From the NCBI GenBank assembly GCA_937885735.1, contig CALABN010000204.1, forward strand, positions 1 through 7,614: a DNA stretch of 7,614 nt, written 5' to 3'. Positions 1-6,869 of this stretch are shown here, one piece after another (within the stretch, counting starts at the first letter, position 1; each line of letters opens with the position of its first letter). The translations under genes were made by a program, and so were the position numbers. The notes under the pieces are model-generated. The model saw nothing but the letters and a program-made list of their open reading frames with translations, ran no database searches and was not told the DNA's origin. This DNA comes from an uncultured Bacteroidota bacterium. Lineage in GTDB: Bacteria > Bacteroidota > Bacteroidia > Bacteroidales > SZUA-534.

Positions 1-282
1 CAGCGATGGAACGTAGGCCTGCATTATCATTTCAACCATTGTTACAAATGCGGCAATCACGACAATGTAGGCGGGAATGCGTACTTTGTCAGGTACAAGG
101 TTCTTTATCAGTGAAATAACCATATTTGAGCAAATCAGCACAAATGTTGTTGCCAACCCCATACTCATTCCGTTTATGGCAGAAGAGGTGGTGCCAAGGG
201 TAGGACACATGCCTAACAGCAGGACAAAGGTTGGATTCTCCTTTATCAGGCCGTTCAATAATATTTTCAGATTGCTATTCAT
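1..282 (-). CDS. rnfE: RnfE, electron transport complex membrane subunit (N-terminal 94 residues; gene continues off the left edge)
   Basis: This is the N-terminal part of the integral membrane subunit RnfE (RsxE), which with RnfA forms the core of the Rnf complex in the inner membrane. Seen: a leader NSNLKILLNGLIKENP, then LGMCPTLGTTSSAINGMSMG and LATTFVLICSN, the family signature; later hydrophobic stretches include a second membrane segment around PAYIVVIAAFV. Cys26 in LGMCP corresponds to one of the cysteines that, in the homologous NqrD/NqrE pair, hold a [2Fe-2S] cluster inside the membrane; the partner cysteine near residue 110 would lie outside the window. The family is about 200 residues, so roughly half is present. 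The ATG overlaps the end of rnfG by 8 nt and has GGAGGG 8 nt upstream, inside the rnfG coding sequence, which supports this start and coupled translation. rnfA is expected next on the left. Confidence 0.93.
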   Translation of the reverse strand, partial: MNSNLKILLNGLIKENPTFVLLLGMCPTLGTTSSAINGMSMGLATTFVLICSNMVISLIKNLVPDKVRIPAYIVVIAAFVTMVEMIMQAYVPSL

Positions 283-955
283 TGTTGTTGCCCTCCGCGG
301 CTTGAGTGGCGCCAGTGTTGGCGTCGGTTGGTTTTTGATTGTTGGCGGCTGCGTATGCATTGTATGCCGTGCGAACTGATTCAAGGAAAGCCCTTGAACT
401 GATGGTCGATGCTGTTATTGCATCAATTTCGCCACCGTCTTTTGATACTGTCATATTGTTGACTGAAGGGTTCTTGCCGATGATGGAACTTTGTTTTTCG
501 GCCACTTTGACTTCATATCCGAATATCTTTTCAAGAAGGCTTTTCTCTTTTGCCACTTGCGGACGGAACCAATTGACCATTTTAGTGCCAAGGCCAGGTG
601 TCTCCTTTTGTTCCAGTACTGAATATTCGGTTATGTTGCCTTGTGGGTCAAACCCTACCATAATCTTCACTTGACCGCCAAAACCGTTGTTTGAGAACGA
701 TTCAACGGCGGCACCTACAAACTGCCCGTCGGCTTTGTACGCCTTGAAAATGGCAAGTCCCAGGGCAGTGTCGTTTTCAACCTTGTCGAAGTCGGGCAAC
801 ACGGCTTTTATGGCTTCCACCGATTTCTGTTCCTTCGATTTGGCAATTGGTTCCGACGTGATGCGGAACATTGTTGCCATAAGTCCTGCCGCAATGAGCG
901 ATATCAACGTCAGCGACAGAAGCATGTTTTTCAGTGATGATTCCATTTGTGCCAT
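275..955 (-). CDS. rnfG: RnfG, FMN-binding electron transport subunit
   Basis: RnfG (RsxG) is anchored by one N-terminal membrane helix (about residues 10-30) and exposes an FMN-binding domain on the periplasmic side, where it passes electrons within the Rnf complex. Seen: 226 residues, the family segment KETPGLGTKM (117-126), and the flavin-attachment region DAITASTISS (178-187). By family knowledge FMN is joined by a phosphoester bond to the threonine here, Thr184. The usual motif reads S/T-G-A-T, so T-A-S-T is a variant, although the threonine and flanking residues are kept. The last ~23 residues are Asn/Gln/Ala-rich and probably disordered. The start is supported by GGGGAGG 7 nt upstream and by a one-base TAATG overlap with the rnfD stop. 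Within the operon it sits between rnfD and rnfE as usual. Confidence 0.95.
   Translation of the reverse strand: MAQMESSLKNMLLSLTLISLIAAGLMATMFRITSEPIAKSKEQKSVEAIKAVLPDFDKVENDTALGLAIFKAYKADGQFVGAAVESFSNNGFGGQVKIMVGFDPQGNITEYSVLEQKETPGLGTKMVNWFRPQVAKEKSLLEKIFGYEVKVAEKQSSIIGKNPSVNNMTVSKDGGEIDAITASTISSRAFLESVRTAYNAYAAANNQKPTDANTGATQAAEGNNNE
291..296 (-). promoter_or_regulatory. Shine-Dalgarno site for rnfE inside the rnfG 3' end
   Basis: Read on the minus strand the bases are GGAGGG, with 8 nt to the rnfE ATG. The site lies within the last codons of rnfG, so rnfE translation is probably coupled to rnfG. It also decides the rnfE start. Confidence 0.6.
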
Positions 956-1914
956 TATTTTACCTCCCCAAATCGTTTAGGTTTAATGTATGTGTTGATT
1001 AGTGGCGTAAATGCGTTCATAATCAGGATTGCGAACGACATTCCTTCGGGGAATGAACCGAAGTTTCTGATAATCACAGTCAATACGCCAATTCCAACGG
1101 CATAGACAATTTTGCCTGGAATGCTCATTGGCGATGTCACATAGTCGGTTGCCATAAATATTGCGCCAAGCATCAATCCACCAGCAAGCAAGTGTGTTAC
1201 AGGCGATGCAAATTGTTCGGCATTTGCAAGATAGAGTATTCCTTGAAATGCAAAAACTGTTGCCAGAATGGTGACAGGTATGTGCCAGGTGATAATTTTT
1301 TTATACAAAAGGTAGGCAAAGCCGATGAGCAGTGCCAATGCCGATACTTCGCCAAGAGAGCCCCCCATTTGACCGAGGAACATATCTGATGAGCAAGGCA
1401 ATGTGCCGAAATGGTTTTTTATCATTGCAAGGGTTGTCGCACCAGTCTCTGCGTCGATGTAACTTGTGCCAAGACCTTGAGGTACTGGCCAAGTAGTCAT
1501 TTGGACAGGGAACGATATCAACAGGAATACACGGCCTGCGAGGGCAGGGTTGAACACGTTTTGACCAAGTCCGCCGAATGCCATTTTGCTAACGCCAATG
1601 GCAAAGGCCGCACCCACTATGATAATTCCAATTGGCAGGTTCGATGGCAGGTTGAATGCCAGCAGAAGGCCTGTCAGTATTGCCGAGCCGTCGCTTATTG
1701 ACGGTTTTTGCTTCAGCATAAATTTTTGAATAAGAAACTCAAACAGTACACAACTGATTACTGATGTGAGTGTTACGATTAATGCTCCAATTCCAAAGTA
1801 CAGAATGGAAACGGCAAATGCCGGCATTAATGCCACTATTACCCCATACATTAATTGTTGGGTTGACACGCTGCTGCGTGTGTGTGGCGACGGTGATACT
1901 ACTAATTGTCCCAT
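955..1914 (-). CDS. rnfD: RnfD, integral membrane flavoprotein subunit
   Basis: RnfD (RsxD) is a polytopic inner membrane subunit of the Rnf complex carrying covalent FMN, related to NqrB. Seen: 319 residues with many hydrophobic segments (for example 22-62, 76-108, 190-230, 240-256, 266-283 and 291-308), the family segment NVFNPALAGR (119-128), and the flavin motif DAETGATTLA (154-163), in which Thr160 is the expected FMN attachment residue. Also present are MATDYVTSP (254-262) and NFGSFPEGMSFAILIMN (284-300), both typical of RnfD/NqrB. Length is close to normal for the family. The ATG shares one base with the rnfC stop (TAATG), so the pair is translationally coupled; no strong Shine-Dalgarno site is visible. 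Nothing in the sequence suggests damage. Confidence 0.96.
   Translation of the reverse strand: MGQLVVSPSPHTRSSVSTQQLMYGVIVALMPAFAVSILYFGIGALIVTLTSVISCVLFEFLIQKFMLKQKPSISDGSAILTGLLLAFNLPSNLPIGIIIVGAAFAIGVSKMAFGGLGQNVFNPALAGRVFLLISFPVQMTTWPVPQGLGTSYIDAETGATTLAMIKNHFGTLPCSSDMFLGQMGGSLGEVSALALLIGFAYLLYKKIITWHIPVTILATVFAFQGILYLANAEQFASPVTHLLAGGLMLGAIFMATDYVTSPMSIPGKIVYAVGIGVLTVIIRNFGSFPEGMSFAILIMNAFTPLINTYIKPKRFGEVK
963..969 (-). promoter_or_regulatory. Strong Shine-Dalgarno site for rnfG
   Basis: GGGGAGG on the minus strand, 7 nt before the rnfG ATG and inside the last codons of rnfD. It stands out because rnfB and rnfC have no clear Shine-Dalgarno sequence, as is common in Bacteroidetes. Confidence 0.6.
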
Positions 1915-3245
1915 TATTGTTTTCTTGAACGGATTATTTTACCAACAGTGTTTTTGCCAAGTCTGACATAGTCGAGAATTGGACGGTTCGACGGGCACGA
2001 GAATATGCAGCATCCGCATTCAATGCAGTCCATAATGTGGTTGGCTTCGTCTTCATCCCACATTTGGCGTTGGCTGTATGTCATAAGCAGATAAGGCTCA
2101 AGTCCCATAGGACAGGCATCTACGCATTTTGCACAACGTATGCACGGTCCTGCTTCGGGACGTTCGGCCTCTTCTTTGTTCATCAGCAATAGCCCTGACG
2201 TGCCTTTTGTTATTGTAGAGTCGAGGTTTGACATTGCCTTGCCCATCATCGGGCCGCCACTGATTATTTTTCCGCTGTTTTCAATGTCGCCACCTGCGGC
2301 GTTTATCAAGTCGATGGCTGGTGTGCCGATGCGAGCCTTAAAGTTCGACGGTGTCTTGACTGTTTTTCCTGTAACGGTCACAATGCGTTCTATGAGCGGT
2401 TTGTTCTTTTGGACAGCCTCGTACACCGCGAATGCTGTTCCCACGTTTTGGACAACCGCGCCAGCGTCTATTGGCAATTTGCCTGAAGGCACTTCGCGTC
2501 CTGACACGGCGTTGATGAGTTGCTTTTCGCCTCCTTGCGGATATTTGAGTTTCAGTGGAACAACCTCAATGCCTTGCTCGCTTTTGCAAAGTTCGGTGAG
2601 CTTGCTTATGGCGTCTGGTTTGTTGGCTTCTATGCCAATGTATGCCTTGTCCACGTTTATGGCCTTCATCAGGATTTTTATGCCCACTATCAGTTCCTGG
2701 CTTTTCTCAAGCATCAGTCTGTGGTCGGCGGTAAGGTACGGCTCGCATTCTACACCATTGATGATGAGAAAGTCGGCCTTCTTTCCGTCAGGTATTGACA
2801 GTTTGACGTGAGCGGGGAAGGTTGCACCACCCATACCCACAATGCCAGCGTCCTTTATCTTGCCGATGATGGTTTTTGCATCGTCCTTGATTTCAGTTAC
2901 AAGAGTGTCGGTGCGGTCAATGGTGTCGAGCCATACGTCGCCTTCAACATTGATGTGTACGGCAGGTTTCTTGAATCCAGCAACGTCAACGGCATCTTCA
3001 ACCTTGATTACGGTGCCTGACACTGATGAGTGTATGTTTGCCGATACAAAGCCAGTAGCCTCGCCAATGAGTTGGCCAACCTTTACGGTGTCGCCTTTTT
3101 GGACTATGGCCGTGGCTGGTGCGCCAATGTGTTGCCCTAATGGTATTATGGCAACTTTGGGCAATTGTGCATCTTCAATTGGTTTTGCGGCTGAAAGTTT
3201 GTTGGCTTCAGGATGCACGCCGCCTATTTTAAATGTCTTGAACAT
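1914..3245 (-). CDS. rnfC: RnfC, cytoplasmic NADH/FMN and iron-sulfur subunit
   Basis: RnfC (RsxC) is the peripheral cytoplasmic subunit where NAD(H) reacts, related to the NuoF-like fold and NqrA. Seen in order: an N-terminal FKIGGVHP start typical of the family, a biotinyl/lipoyl-like segment around 35-85 (KGDTVKVGQLIGEA), the nucleotide/flavin-binding core with GIVGMGGATFPAHVKL (134-149) and INGVECEPYLTADHRLM (162-178), YPQGGEKQLI (235-244), and two [4Fe-4S] motifs: C368, C371, C374, C378 and C407, C410, C413, C417. I chose the ATG at 3245 (443 residues). A longer reading frame reaches 3392, but its extra 49 residues are basic, unlike RnfC, and overlap rnfB. The gap to the rnfB stop is 11 nt. 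Length and motifs are complete; the protein lacks the long repeat tail of enterobacterial RsxC. Confidence 0.96.
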   Translation of the reverse strand: MFKTFKIGGVHPEANKLSAAKPIEDAQLPKVAIIPLGQHIGAPATAIVQKGDTVKVGQLIGEATGFVSANIHSSVSGTVIKVEDAVDVAGFKKPAVHINVEGDVWLDTIDRTDTLVTEIKDDAKTIIGKIKDAGIVGMGGATFPAHVKLSIPDGKKADFLIINGVECEPYLTADHRLMLEKSQELIVGIKILMKAINVDKAYIGIEANKPDAISKLTELCKSEQGIEVVPLKLKYPQGGEKQLINAVSGREVPSGKLPIDAGAVVQNVGTAFAVYEAVQKNKPLIERIVTVTGKTVKTPSNFKARIGTPAIDLINAAGGDIENSGKIISGGPMMGKAMSNLDSTITKGTSGLLLMNKEEAERPEAGPCIRCAKCVDACPMGLEPYLLMTYSQRQMWDEDEANHIMDCIECGCCIFSCPSNRPILDYVRLGKNTVGKIIRSRKQ

Positions 3246-3256
3246 AAGCACGTCGG

Positions 3257-4138
3257 TTATGCAGTTGGTTGTGTTGTTGGTTGTTCGGGTTTGGCTTCCG
3301 AGGCTTCGGCCTTTGGCGGACGAGGCGGGAAGTTGACTTCGTGGATTGCGCCTGTTGGGCATTCTGCGGCGCATTTGCGACACATTTTGCACTTGTTGTA
3401 GTCAATGTAGGCTACGTTGTTCTCTACGGTTATTGCTTCAAATGCGCAGACTTTTGTGCACTTTCCGCAACCGATGCACGCGGCGGTGCAGGCCTTGCGG
3501 GCAACTGCGCCTTTGTCTTTGTTCACGCACGATACAAACAGACGGCGGTCTTTCTTTCCACGATTGCGCAACTCGATAATGCCCTTTGGACAAGCCTTTG
3601 CGCAGGCGCCACAGGCCACGCATTTGGTCTCGTCGACAATTGGCAAGCCTGTGTTCGGATTTATGCTGATTGCATCAAACTTGCAGGCTGCAACACAGTC
3701 GCCGTGACCGAGACAGCCAAAACTGCAGTTTGTGTCGCCTGCATATAGCGTTGAAGCAAATGCGCACGAATCAGCGCCGTCGTACTTGTTTACGGTAGGA
3801 CGGTTTTGACAGGTGCCGTTGCAGCGTACAACAGCGATTTTGGGTTCTGTTTCGGTGATTTCCTGACCAAGAATCTGGCCAATCTTACACAATGTCTCTT
3901 GACTTGATGCGGGGCATTTTATTCCGCTAATGTCGGTTGCCGACACCAAGGCACTTGCCAATCCACGGCATCCAGGATAGCCACAGCCACCACAGTTCGC
4001 GCCTGGCAGCAGGGCGACAATCTCGTCAATGCGCGGGTCTTCTTGTACCTTGAACTTTTGGGCAACTACATACAGAATGGCAGCCAATGCCAATCCAAGC
4101 AAGCCTAAAGCGATTACACTGTACAATACAATTTCCAT
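3257..4138 (-). CDS. rnfB: RnfB, ferredoxin-type iron-sulfur subunit
   Basis: RnfB (RsxB) is anchored by an N-terminal helix (about 3-26) and carries iron-sulfur clusters on the cytoplasmic face that accept or donate electrons to ferredoxin. Seen: the 4Fe-4S domain LPGANCGGCGYPGC (44-57, with C49, C52, C57 and later C75), then two paired ferredoxin modules. The first uses C138, C142, C148, C152 with C173, C176, C179, C183; the second C221, C224, C227, C231 with C250, C253, C256, C260. Additional cysteines lie at 106, 110, 125, 204 and 217. At 293 residues it is much longer than enterobacterial RsxB (about 190) and resembles the extended form of anaerobes. The C-terminal ~25 residues are Pro/Ala/Glu/Thr-rich. 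The start at 4138 is the first ATG before the membrane helix; it lies 27 nt after rseC and has no Shine-Dalgarno site. Confidence 0.96.
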   Translation of the reverse strand: MEIVLYSVIALGLLGLALAAILYVVAQKFKVQEDPRIDEIVALLPGANCGGCGYPGCRGLASALVSATDISGIKCPASSQETLCKIGQILGQEITETEPKIAVVRCNGTCQNRPTVNKYDGADSCAFASTLYAGDTNCSFGCLGHGDCVAACKFDAISINPNTGLPIVDETKCVACGACAKACPKGIIELRNRGKKDRRLFVSCVNKDKGAVARKACTAACIGCGKCTKVCAFEAITVENNVAYIDYNKCKMCRKCAAECPTGAIHEVNFPPRPPKAEASEAKPEQPTTQPTA

Positions 4139-4165
4139 AATTACTATTAATTTTATTTTGAACTA

Positions 4166-4579
4166 CTATATTTCAATTTTGAACTTGAATTTACTTTTGA
4201 ATCTGTCGCGCAACAAGTATAGTGCCAAATAATATGGCGCAAGTGTCATTATCGACAACAGGCCTGCCTTGCTTTCGCCCAAGCCAGCGCCAATTAGTGC
4301 CACAAGTGAAGTTACCAGTATCAGCAGAGGACAGATGTATCCCCAAAACAGAGCCTTCATACCCAACTGCTTTTGGCTGTAAATCTTTACTTGCTGACCT
4401 ATTGAGTAGATGTTGCCGTCTGGCTCAATGGTTATGTGCTTTACGGCCTTGTCGGTTGATATGCACAAATCCTTTGAGTGGCAGCCACTGCACGCCGAGT
4501 TGCAGTCGATGCGCACAATTATTGAGTCGTCGTTAATTTGCTCAATGGTTCCGGGTTGTGAATATGTTGCCTCTGACAT
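4166..4579 (-). CDS. rseC: RseC/MucC-like membrane protein heading the rnf operon
   Basis: This 137-residue protein matches the SoxR-reducing system protein RseC family (RseC/MucC). Seen: an N-terminal soluble part with a cysteine cluster C26-x3-C30-x2-C33-x5-C39, a beta-rich stretch to about residue 70, two membrane segments (about 76-98 and 106-123), and a basic tail RDRFKSKFKFKIEI. In enterobacteria RseC influences sigma-E and works with the Rsx complex in keeping SoxR reduced; in anaerobes its gene commonly heads rnf operons, and an accessory or redox-sensing role for Rnf is an inference. It is the first gene of this operon, 27 nt before rnfB, with a promoter about 20 nt upstream of its ATG. 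The AT-rich 3' end has imperfect TTCAAA repeats that give the alternating Lys/Phe tail. Confidence 0.88.
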   Translation of the reverse strand: MSEATYSQPGTIEQINDDSIIVRIDCNSACSGCHSKDLCISTDKAVKHITIEPDGNIYSIGQQVKIYSQKQLGMKALFWGYICPLLILVTSLVALIGAGLGESKAGLLSIMTLAPYYLALYLLRDRFKSKFKFKIEI

Positions 4580-4601
4580 TGCCTACGTAGTTTACGTATA
4601 A

Positions 4602-4631
4602 CAAATGTAGTCGCTTTGGCGGTTTATCAAA
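4602..4631 (-). promoter_or_regulatory. Bacteroidetes-type promoter of the rseC-rnf operon
   Basis: On the minus strand TTTG (4631-4628) and TACATTTG (4609-4602) are separated by 18 nt, matching the Bacteroidetes -33 TTTG and -7 TAnnTTTG elements recognised by the primary sigma factor of that phylum. The predicted transcript start leaves a leader of only about 15-20 nt before rseC. Two TACGTA copies (4593-4598 and 4584-4589, the second inside the palindrome CTACGTAG) lie in that leader and could be a regulator site, though this is speculative. Confidence 0.6.
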
Positions 4632-4658
4632 CTTAAATTTTATGATTTTTTAGTGTTT

Positions 4659-4680
4659 TTGCAGAATGCCTTGTCTGCAA
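4659..4680. repeat. Inverted repeat upstream of the rnf promoter
   Basis: TTGCAGA (4659-4665) and TCTGCAA (4674-4680) form a perfect 7-bp inverted repeat around 8 nt, ending 28 bases upstream of the -33 element. Neither strand has a T-tract after it, so it is not an obvious terminator; it could be an operator or chance. Confidence 0.35.
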
Positions 4681-4700
4681 GGTGTAATGCTTTTATTATC

Positions 4701-4752
4701 AAAAAAAAGGTTGCAATGTCTATCCCAAATTAGATAGGCCTTGCAACCTTTT
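4701..4752 (-). terminator. Strong rho-independent terminator of the gene at 4773-5042
   Basis: AAAAGGTTGCAA (4705-4716) and TTGCAACCTTTT (4741-4752) make a perfect 12-bp stem. Inside it, after one mismatch, a further 7-bp stem with one G-U pair closes on an 8-nt loop. On the minus strand the stem is followed by eight T (4708-4701; the first four also belong to the stem), so it terminates leftward transcription coming from the small hypothetical gene. It separates that gene from the rnf promoter. Confidence 0.85.
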
Positions 4753-4772
4753 GGTTCCGAGGAAATGCTCGT

Positions 4773-5042
4773 TTACATAAATGTGACGCCTTCTGGAATT
4801 TCGAATTTTGAAGATTCCACTTCGGCATTTTCCTGTATTTCAGTGGCAGTCTGGCTCATTACTTCAACCATTCCCATTTTCATAACGGTTTTAAGCACAA
4901 TGCCGTTCCATACGCTTACTTCGCAGTCGATGGTTTGGCCCATTTGTTCCTGTTGCAGTGAGTATTTCTTGCAAGTCTTGCCTGCAACTGTTTCTTCGCC
5001 TATTTCCTTAATCTTGTATTTGATAATGTTGAGATGATGCAA
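4773..5042 (-). pseudogene. C-terminal part of a small hypothetical protein, DUF4412-like; 5' end missing
   Basis: The frame gives about 85 credible residues, beginning near IIKYKIKEIGEETVAGKTCK and ending SKFEIPEGVTFM. Alternating hydrophobic and polar residues, a GKTC-K-YS segment, and the Phe-x-Ile-Pro-x-Gly end resemble the C-terminal half of secreted Bacteroidales DUF4412-type proteins (similarity judged by eye). A signal peptide and the first half are absent: the only start, MHHLN, lies at the point where the sequence changes character (about 5030-5045), so I regard it as a fragment rather than a natural short gene. The proper stop and strong terminator downstream show that the 3' end is intact. 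Function is unknown. Confidence 0.6.
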
Positions 5043-6320
5043 TGGCAGTTACAGTACACGATGTTCTATAACAACGATGTATTAATAACCGCTAATTTCT
5101 TCAAATTTTTCAATGACGTACTGGCTCCGATGGCAAAGTATAGTATTCCTATCATAGAAATCGGAAATGATGTGCCGAAAGAAGCTATATGTCAGGTGTT
5201 TGAGAATGTGAACCAAGGTGGTGTATCTTTGTCTGTATTTGAATTAGTTACAGCTACATTTGCAGCAGACAATTTCGAGTTACGTAAGGATTGGGATGAA
5301 ATATGGAGAGATTTACGTACGGAAAAAATAATTTCGCATAAAAATTACAATTCATTTAGCGGAACAGACTTTATAACAGCTTTGACATTACTTGCCAGCT
5401 ATAATAAATTTGTTAATAATAATGGTAGAGCTGTTAGTTGTAAAAAGAAGGATGTTCTAAAGCTAACTTACGCTGAATATGCTGAATATAGGAATAAACT
5501 TATTGATGGAATAAAAGAAGCTATTAAGTTCTTGACTGAAGAAAGAATATTTACATCTATAGATATCCCTTATACCAGTCAGTTGATACCTCTTTCTGTA
5601 TTGTTTGCAATTGATAAGAATATATGGTTTAATGTTTCAAATAGAAAAAAGTTATCTATATGGTATTGGTGTGGCGTATTCGGAGAACTATATGGTGGTG
5701 CTAATGAAACTCGTTATGTAACTGATGTGACAGGTATGATGACATGGCTAGATGATGATAATATGTTTCCTGATACTGTTGCGCGTTCAAATTTCCATGC
5801 TTCTCGTCTGCAACAACTGTATACTCGCAATAGTGCTGCATACAAAGGGGTAATGGCTCTCACATTAAAGGAACATGCTCGTGATTTCCTTAAGGGAACA
5901 GAGATGGATTTCGCTTCATATGTAGGCGAAGCAACTGACATACATCATATTTTTCCACAGAAACATTGTGTTGATAACGGAATAGATCGTTCACTGTGGA
6001 ACTCAGTCATAAATAAGACTCCGATATATGCAAGAACAAATCGTATTATAGGTGGCGTAGCCCCAAGTAAGTATATTTCAAGTATTGAAAGGAATCATGG
6101 AGTTGCCAAATCAGAGCTGGATTCTTATTTGGCTTCGCATCAGATAGATGTCGAGGCAATTAGACGTGATGATTTCAACACATATTATAATAAAAGACGT
6201 ATAGCTTTATTGGATTTGATTGAAAAAGCAACTGGAAAATCAGTTCCTGGGCGTGAAGAATTAACTGAAACGACATATAATCAGGAATCTGATGAAGAAA
6301 TGTATTTAACGGACTATTGA
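5034..6320 (+). pseudogene. DUF262/GmrSD-like restriction protein with HNH motif, N-terminal half missing
   Basis: The 428-residue frame matches the C-terminal half of DUF262-family proteins such as the type IV restriction enzyme GmrSD, which cleaves modified phage DNA. Seen: the end of the DUF262 domain with IPIIEIGNDVPKEA (38-51), VFENVNQGGVSLSVFELVTA (55-74), a helical middle region, and an HNH-like nuclease site DIHHIFPQKHC (302-312) with N323 and the Thr-Asn of YARTNRIIGG (332-341) following. The N-terminal DUF262 part, which would carry the DGQQR nucleotide-binding motif and about 150-200 residues, is absent. The frame is open upstream only to 4962, through sequence antisense to the neighbouring hypothetical gene; the ATGs at 5034 and 5037 have no ribosome site and lie on the breakpoint. 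As it stands it should not be functional as an NTP-dependent enzyme. It is clearly more AT-rich than the rnf genes. Confidence 0.8.
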
Positions 6321-6856
6321 TGCAAGAAGATCTTAACTATTACATATATCATTTCTCACACTTGCATACCGCAAGATATAAAGGGAAAGCAGCACCACAT
6401 AAGGCGGTGTTGCTACTTGCTGTGATTGAACTTATTGAAGGCGGTTTGATTGAAACCAATAAGATTGAATTGTCAGACATTCTTCTTGATAAATTTCAAG
6501 ATATATGGAATAGATACAAGGGAACAACTTCTATTTTTACTCCAGACATTGGAAAACCATTCTTTCATATGCAACATGAACCATTTTGGAATCTTGTAGA
6601 GTATGGTGAGGATAATAGTGAGTTGATTGAACTTCTTGGATTACCTCGAATGGCAAAGAGGCTTCCATCAACCAATAAGTACTCAGTAAAATCATTAAGA
6701 GAATCATTTTGCTATGCAGAGATTAGTGAAGGTTTATTATCCTTAATAAAAGAACCTGAGTCTTCTGCAAAGTTAAAAAATACTCTCATTAAAACATATT
6801 TAATAATTAAAAAGCCAACAAGCGGAGCGTTGTCTTCAATTGACGTGGCAGCTTAA
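6320..6856 (+). CDS. Small protein resembling the N-terminal domain of ScoMcrA-type HNH endonucleases; partner of the DUF262 gene
   Basis: This 178-residue protein has a domain I recognise by pattern from the front of some HNH restriction endonucleases: APHKAVLLLAVIELIEGG (25-42), a helix LLDKFQDIWNRY (55-66), GKPFFHMQHEPFWNLV (78-93), and a helical end around YAEISEGLLSLIKEPESSAK (132-151). No nuclease residues (HNH, PD-(D/E)XK) are visible, so it may be a stand-alone DNA-recognition or accessory subunit, or a truncated relative. The ATG at 6320 overlaps the stop of the DUF262 gene (TGATG), so the two are translationally coupled; a TTG three bases earlier is possible but less likely. The protein looks complete at its end, with a short Ser/Ala tail. 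A role in defence is inferred from the coupling alone. Codon use is AT-rich like the preceding gene. Confidence 0.65.
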   Translation: MQEDLNYYIYHFSHLHTARYKGKAAPHKAVLLLAVIELIEGGLIETNKIELSDILLDKFQDIWNRYKGTTSIFTPDIGKPFFHMQHEPFWNLVEYGEDNSELIELLGLPRMAKRLPSTNKYSVKSLRESFCYAEISEGLLSLIKEPESSAKLKNTLIKTYLIIKKPTSGALSSIDVAA

Positions 6857-6869
6857 ACTACATCTATCT

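Noticed and set aside
2140..2811. Long open frame on the plus strand (223 codons) opposite rnfC
   Set aside because: It lies wholly antisense to a well-supported rnfC, is Ser/Pro-rich with no recognisable domain, and has no ribosome site; it is a by-product of rnfC codon use.
3246..3392. N-terminal extension of rnfC by 49 residues
   Set aside because: The extra residues are basic and unlike any RnfC, and overlap the rnfB 3' end; the ATG at 3245 gives the normal FKIGGVHP start.
4222..4601. Plus-strand open frames opposite rseC
   Set aside because: They are antisense to rseC, whose cysteine cluster and membrane segments are convincing, and encode cysteine/leucine-rich nonsense.
4701..4752. 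Hairpin as an insertion-sequence end or as a terminator for rightward transcription
   Set aside because: There is no transposase or matching distant repeat, and the uninterrupted eight-T tract is on the leftward side only.
6801..6860. Possible terminator around CAACAAGCGGAGCGTTG after the small defence-associated gene
   Set aside because: The stem is only about four weak pairs and no T-tract follows; the next gene starts 13 nt after the stop, suggesting read-through.
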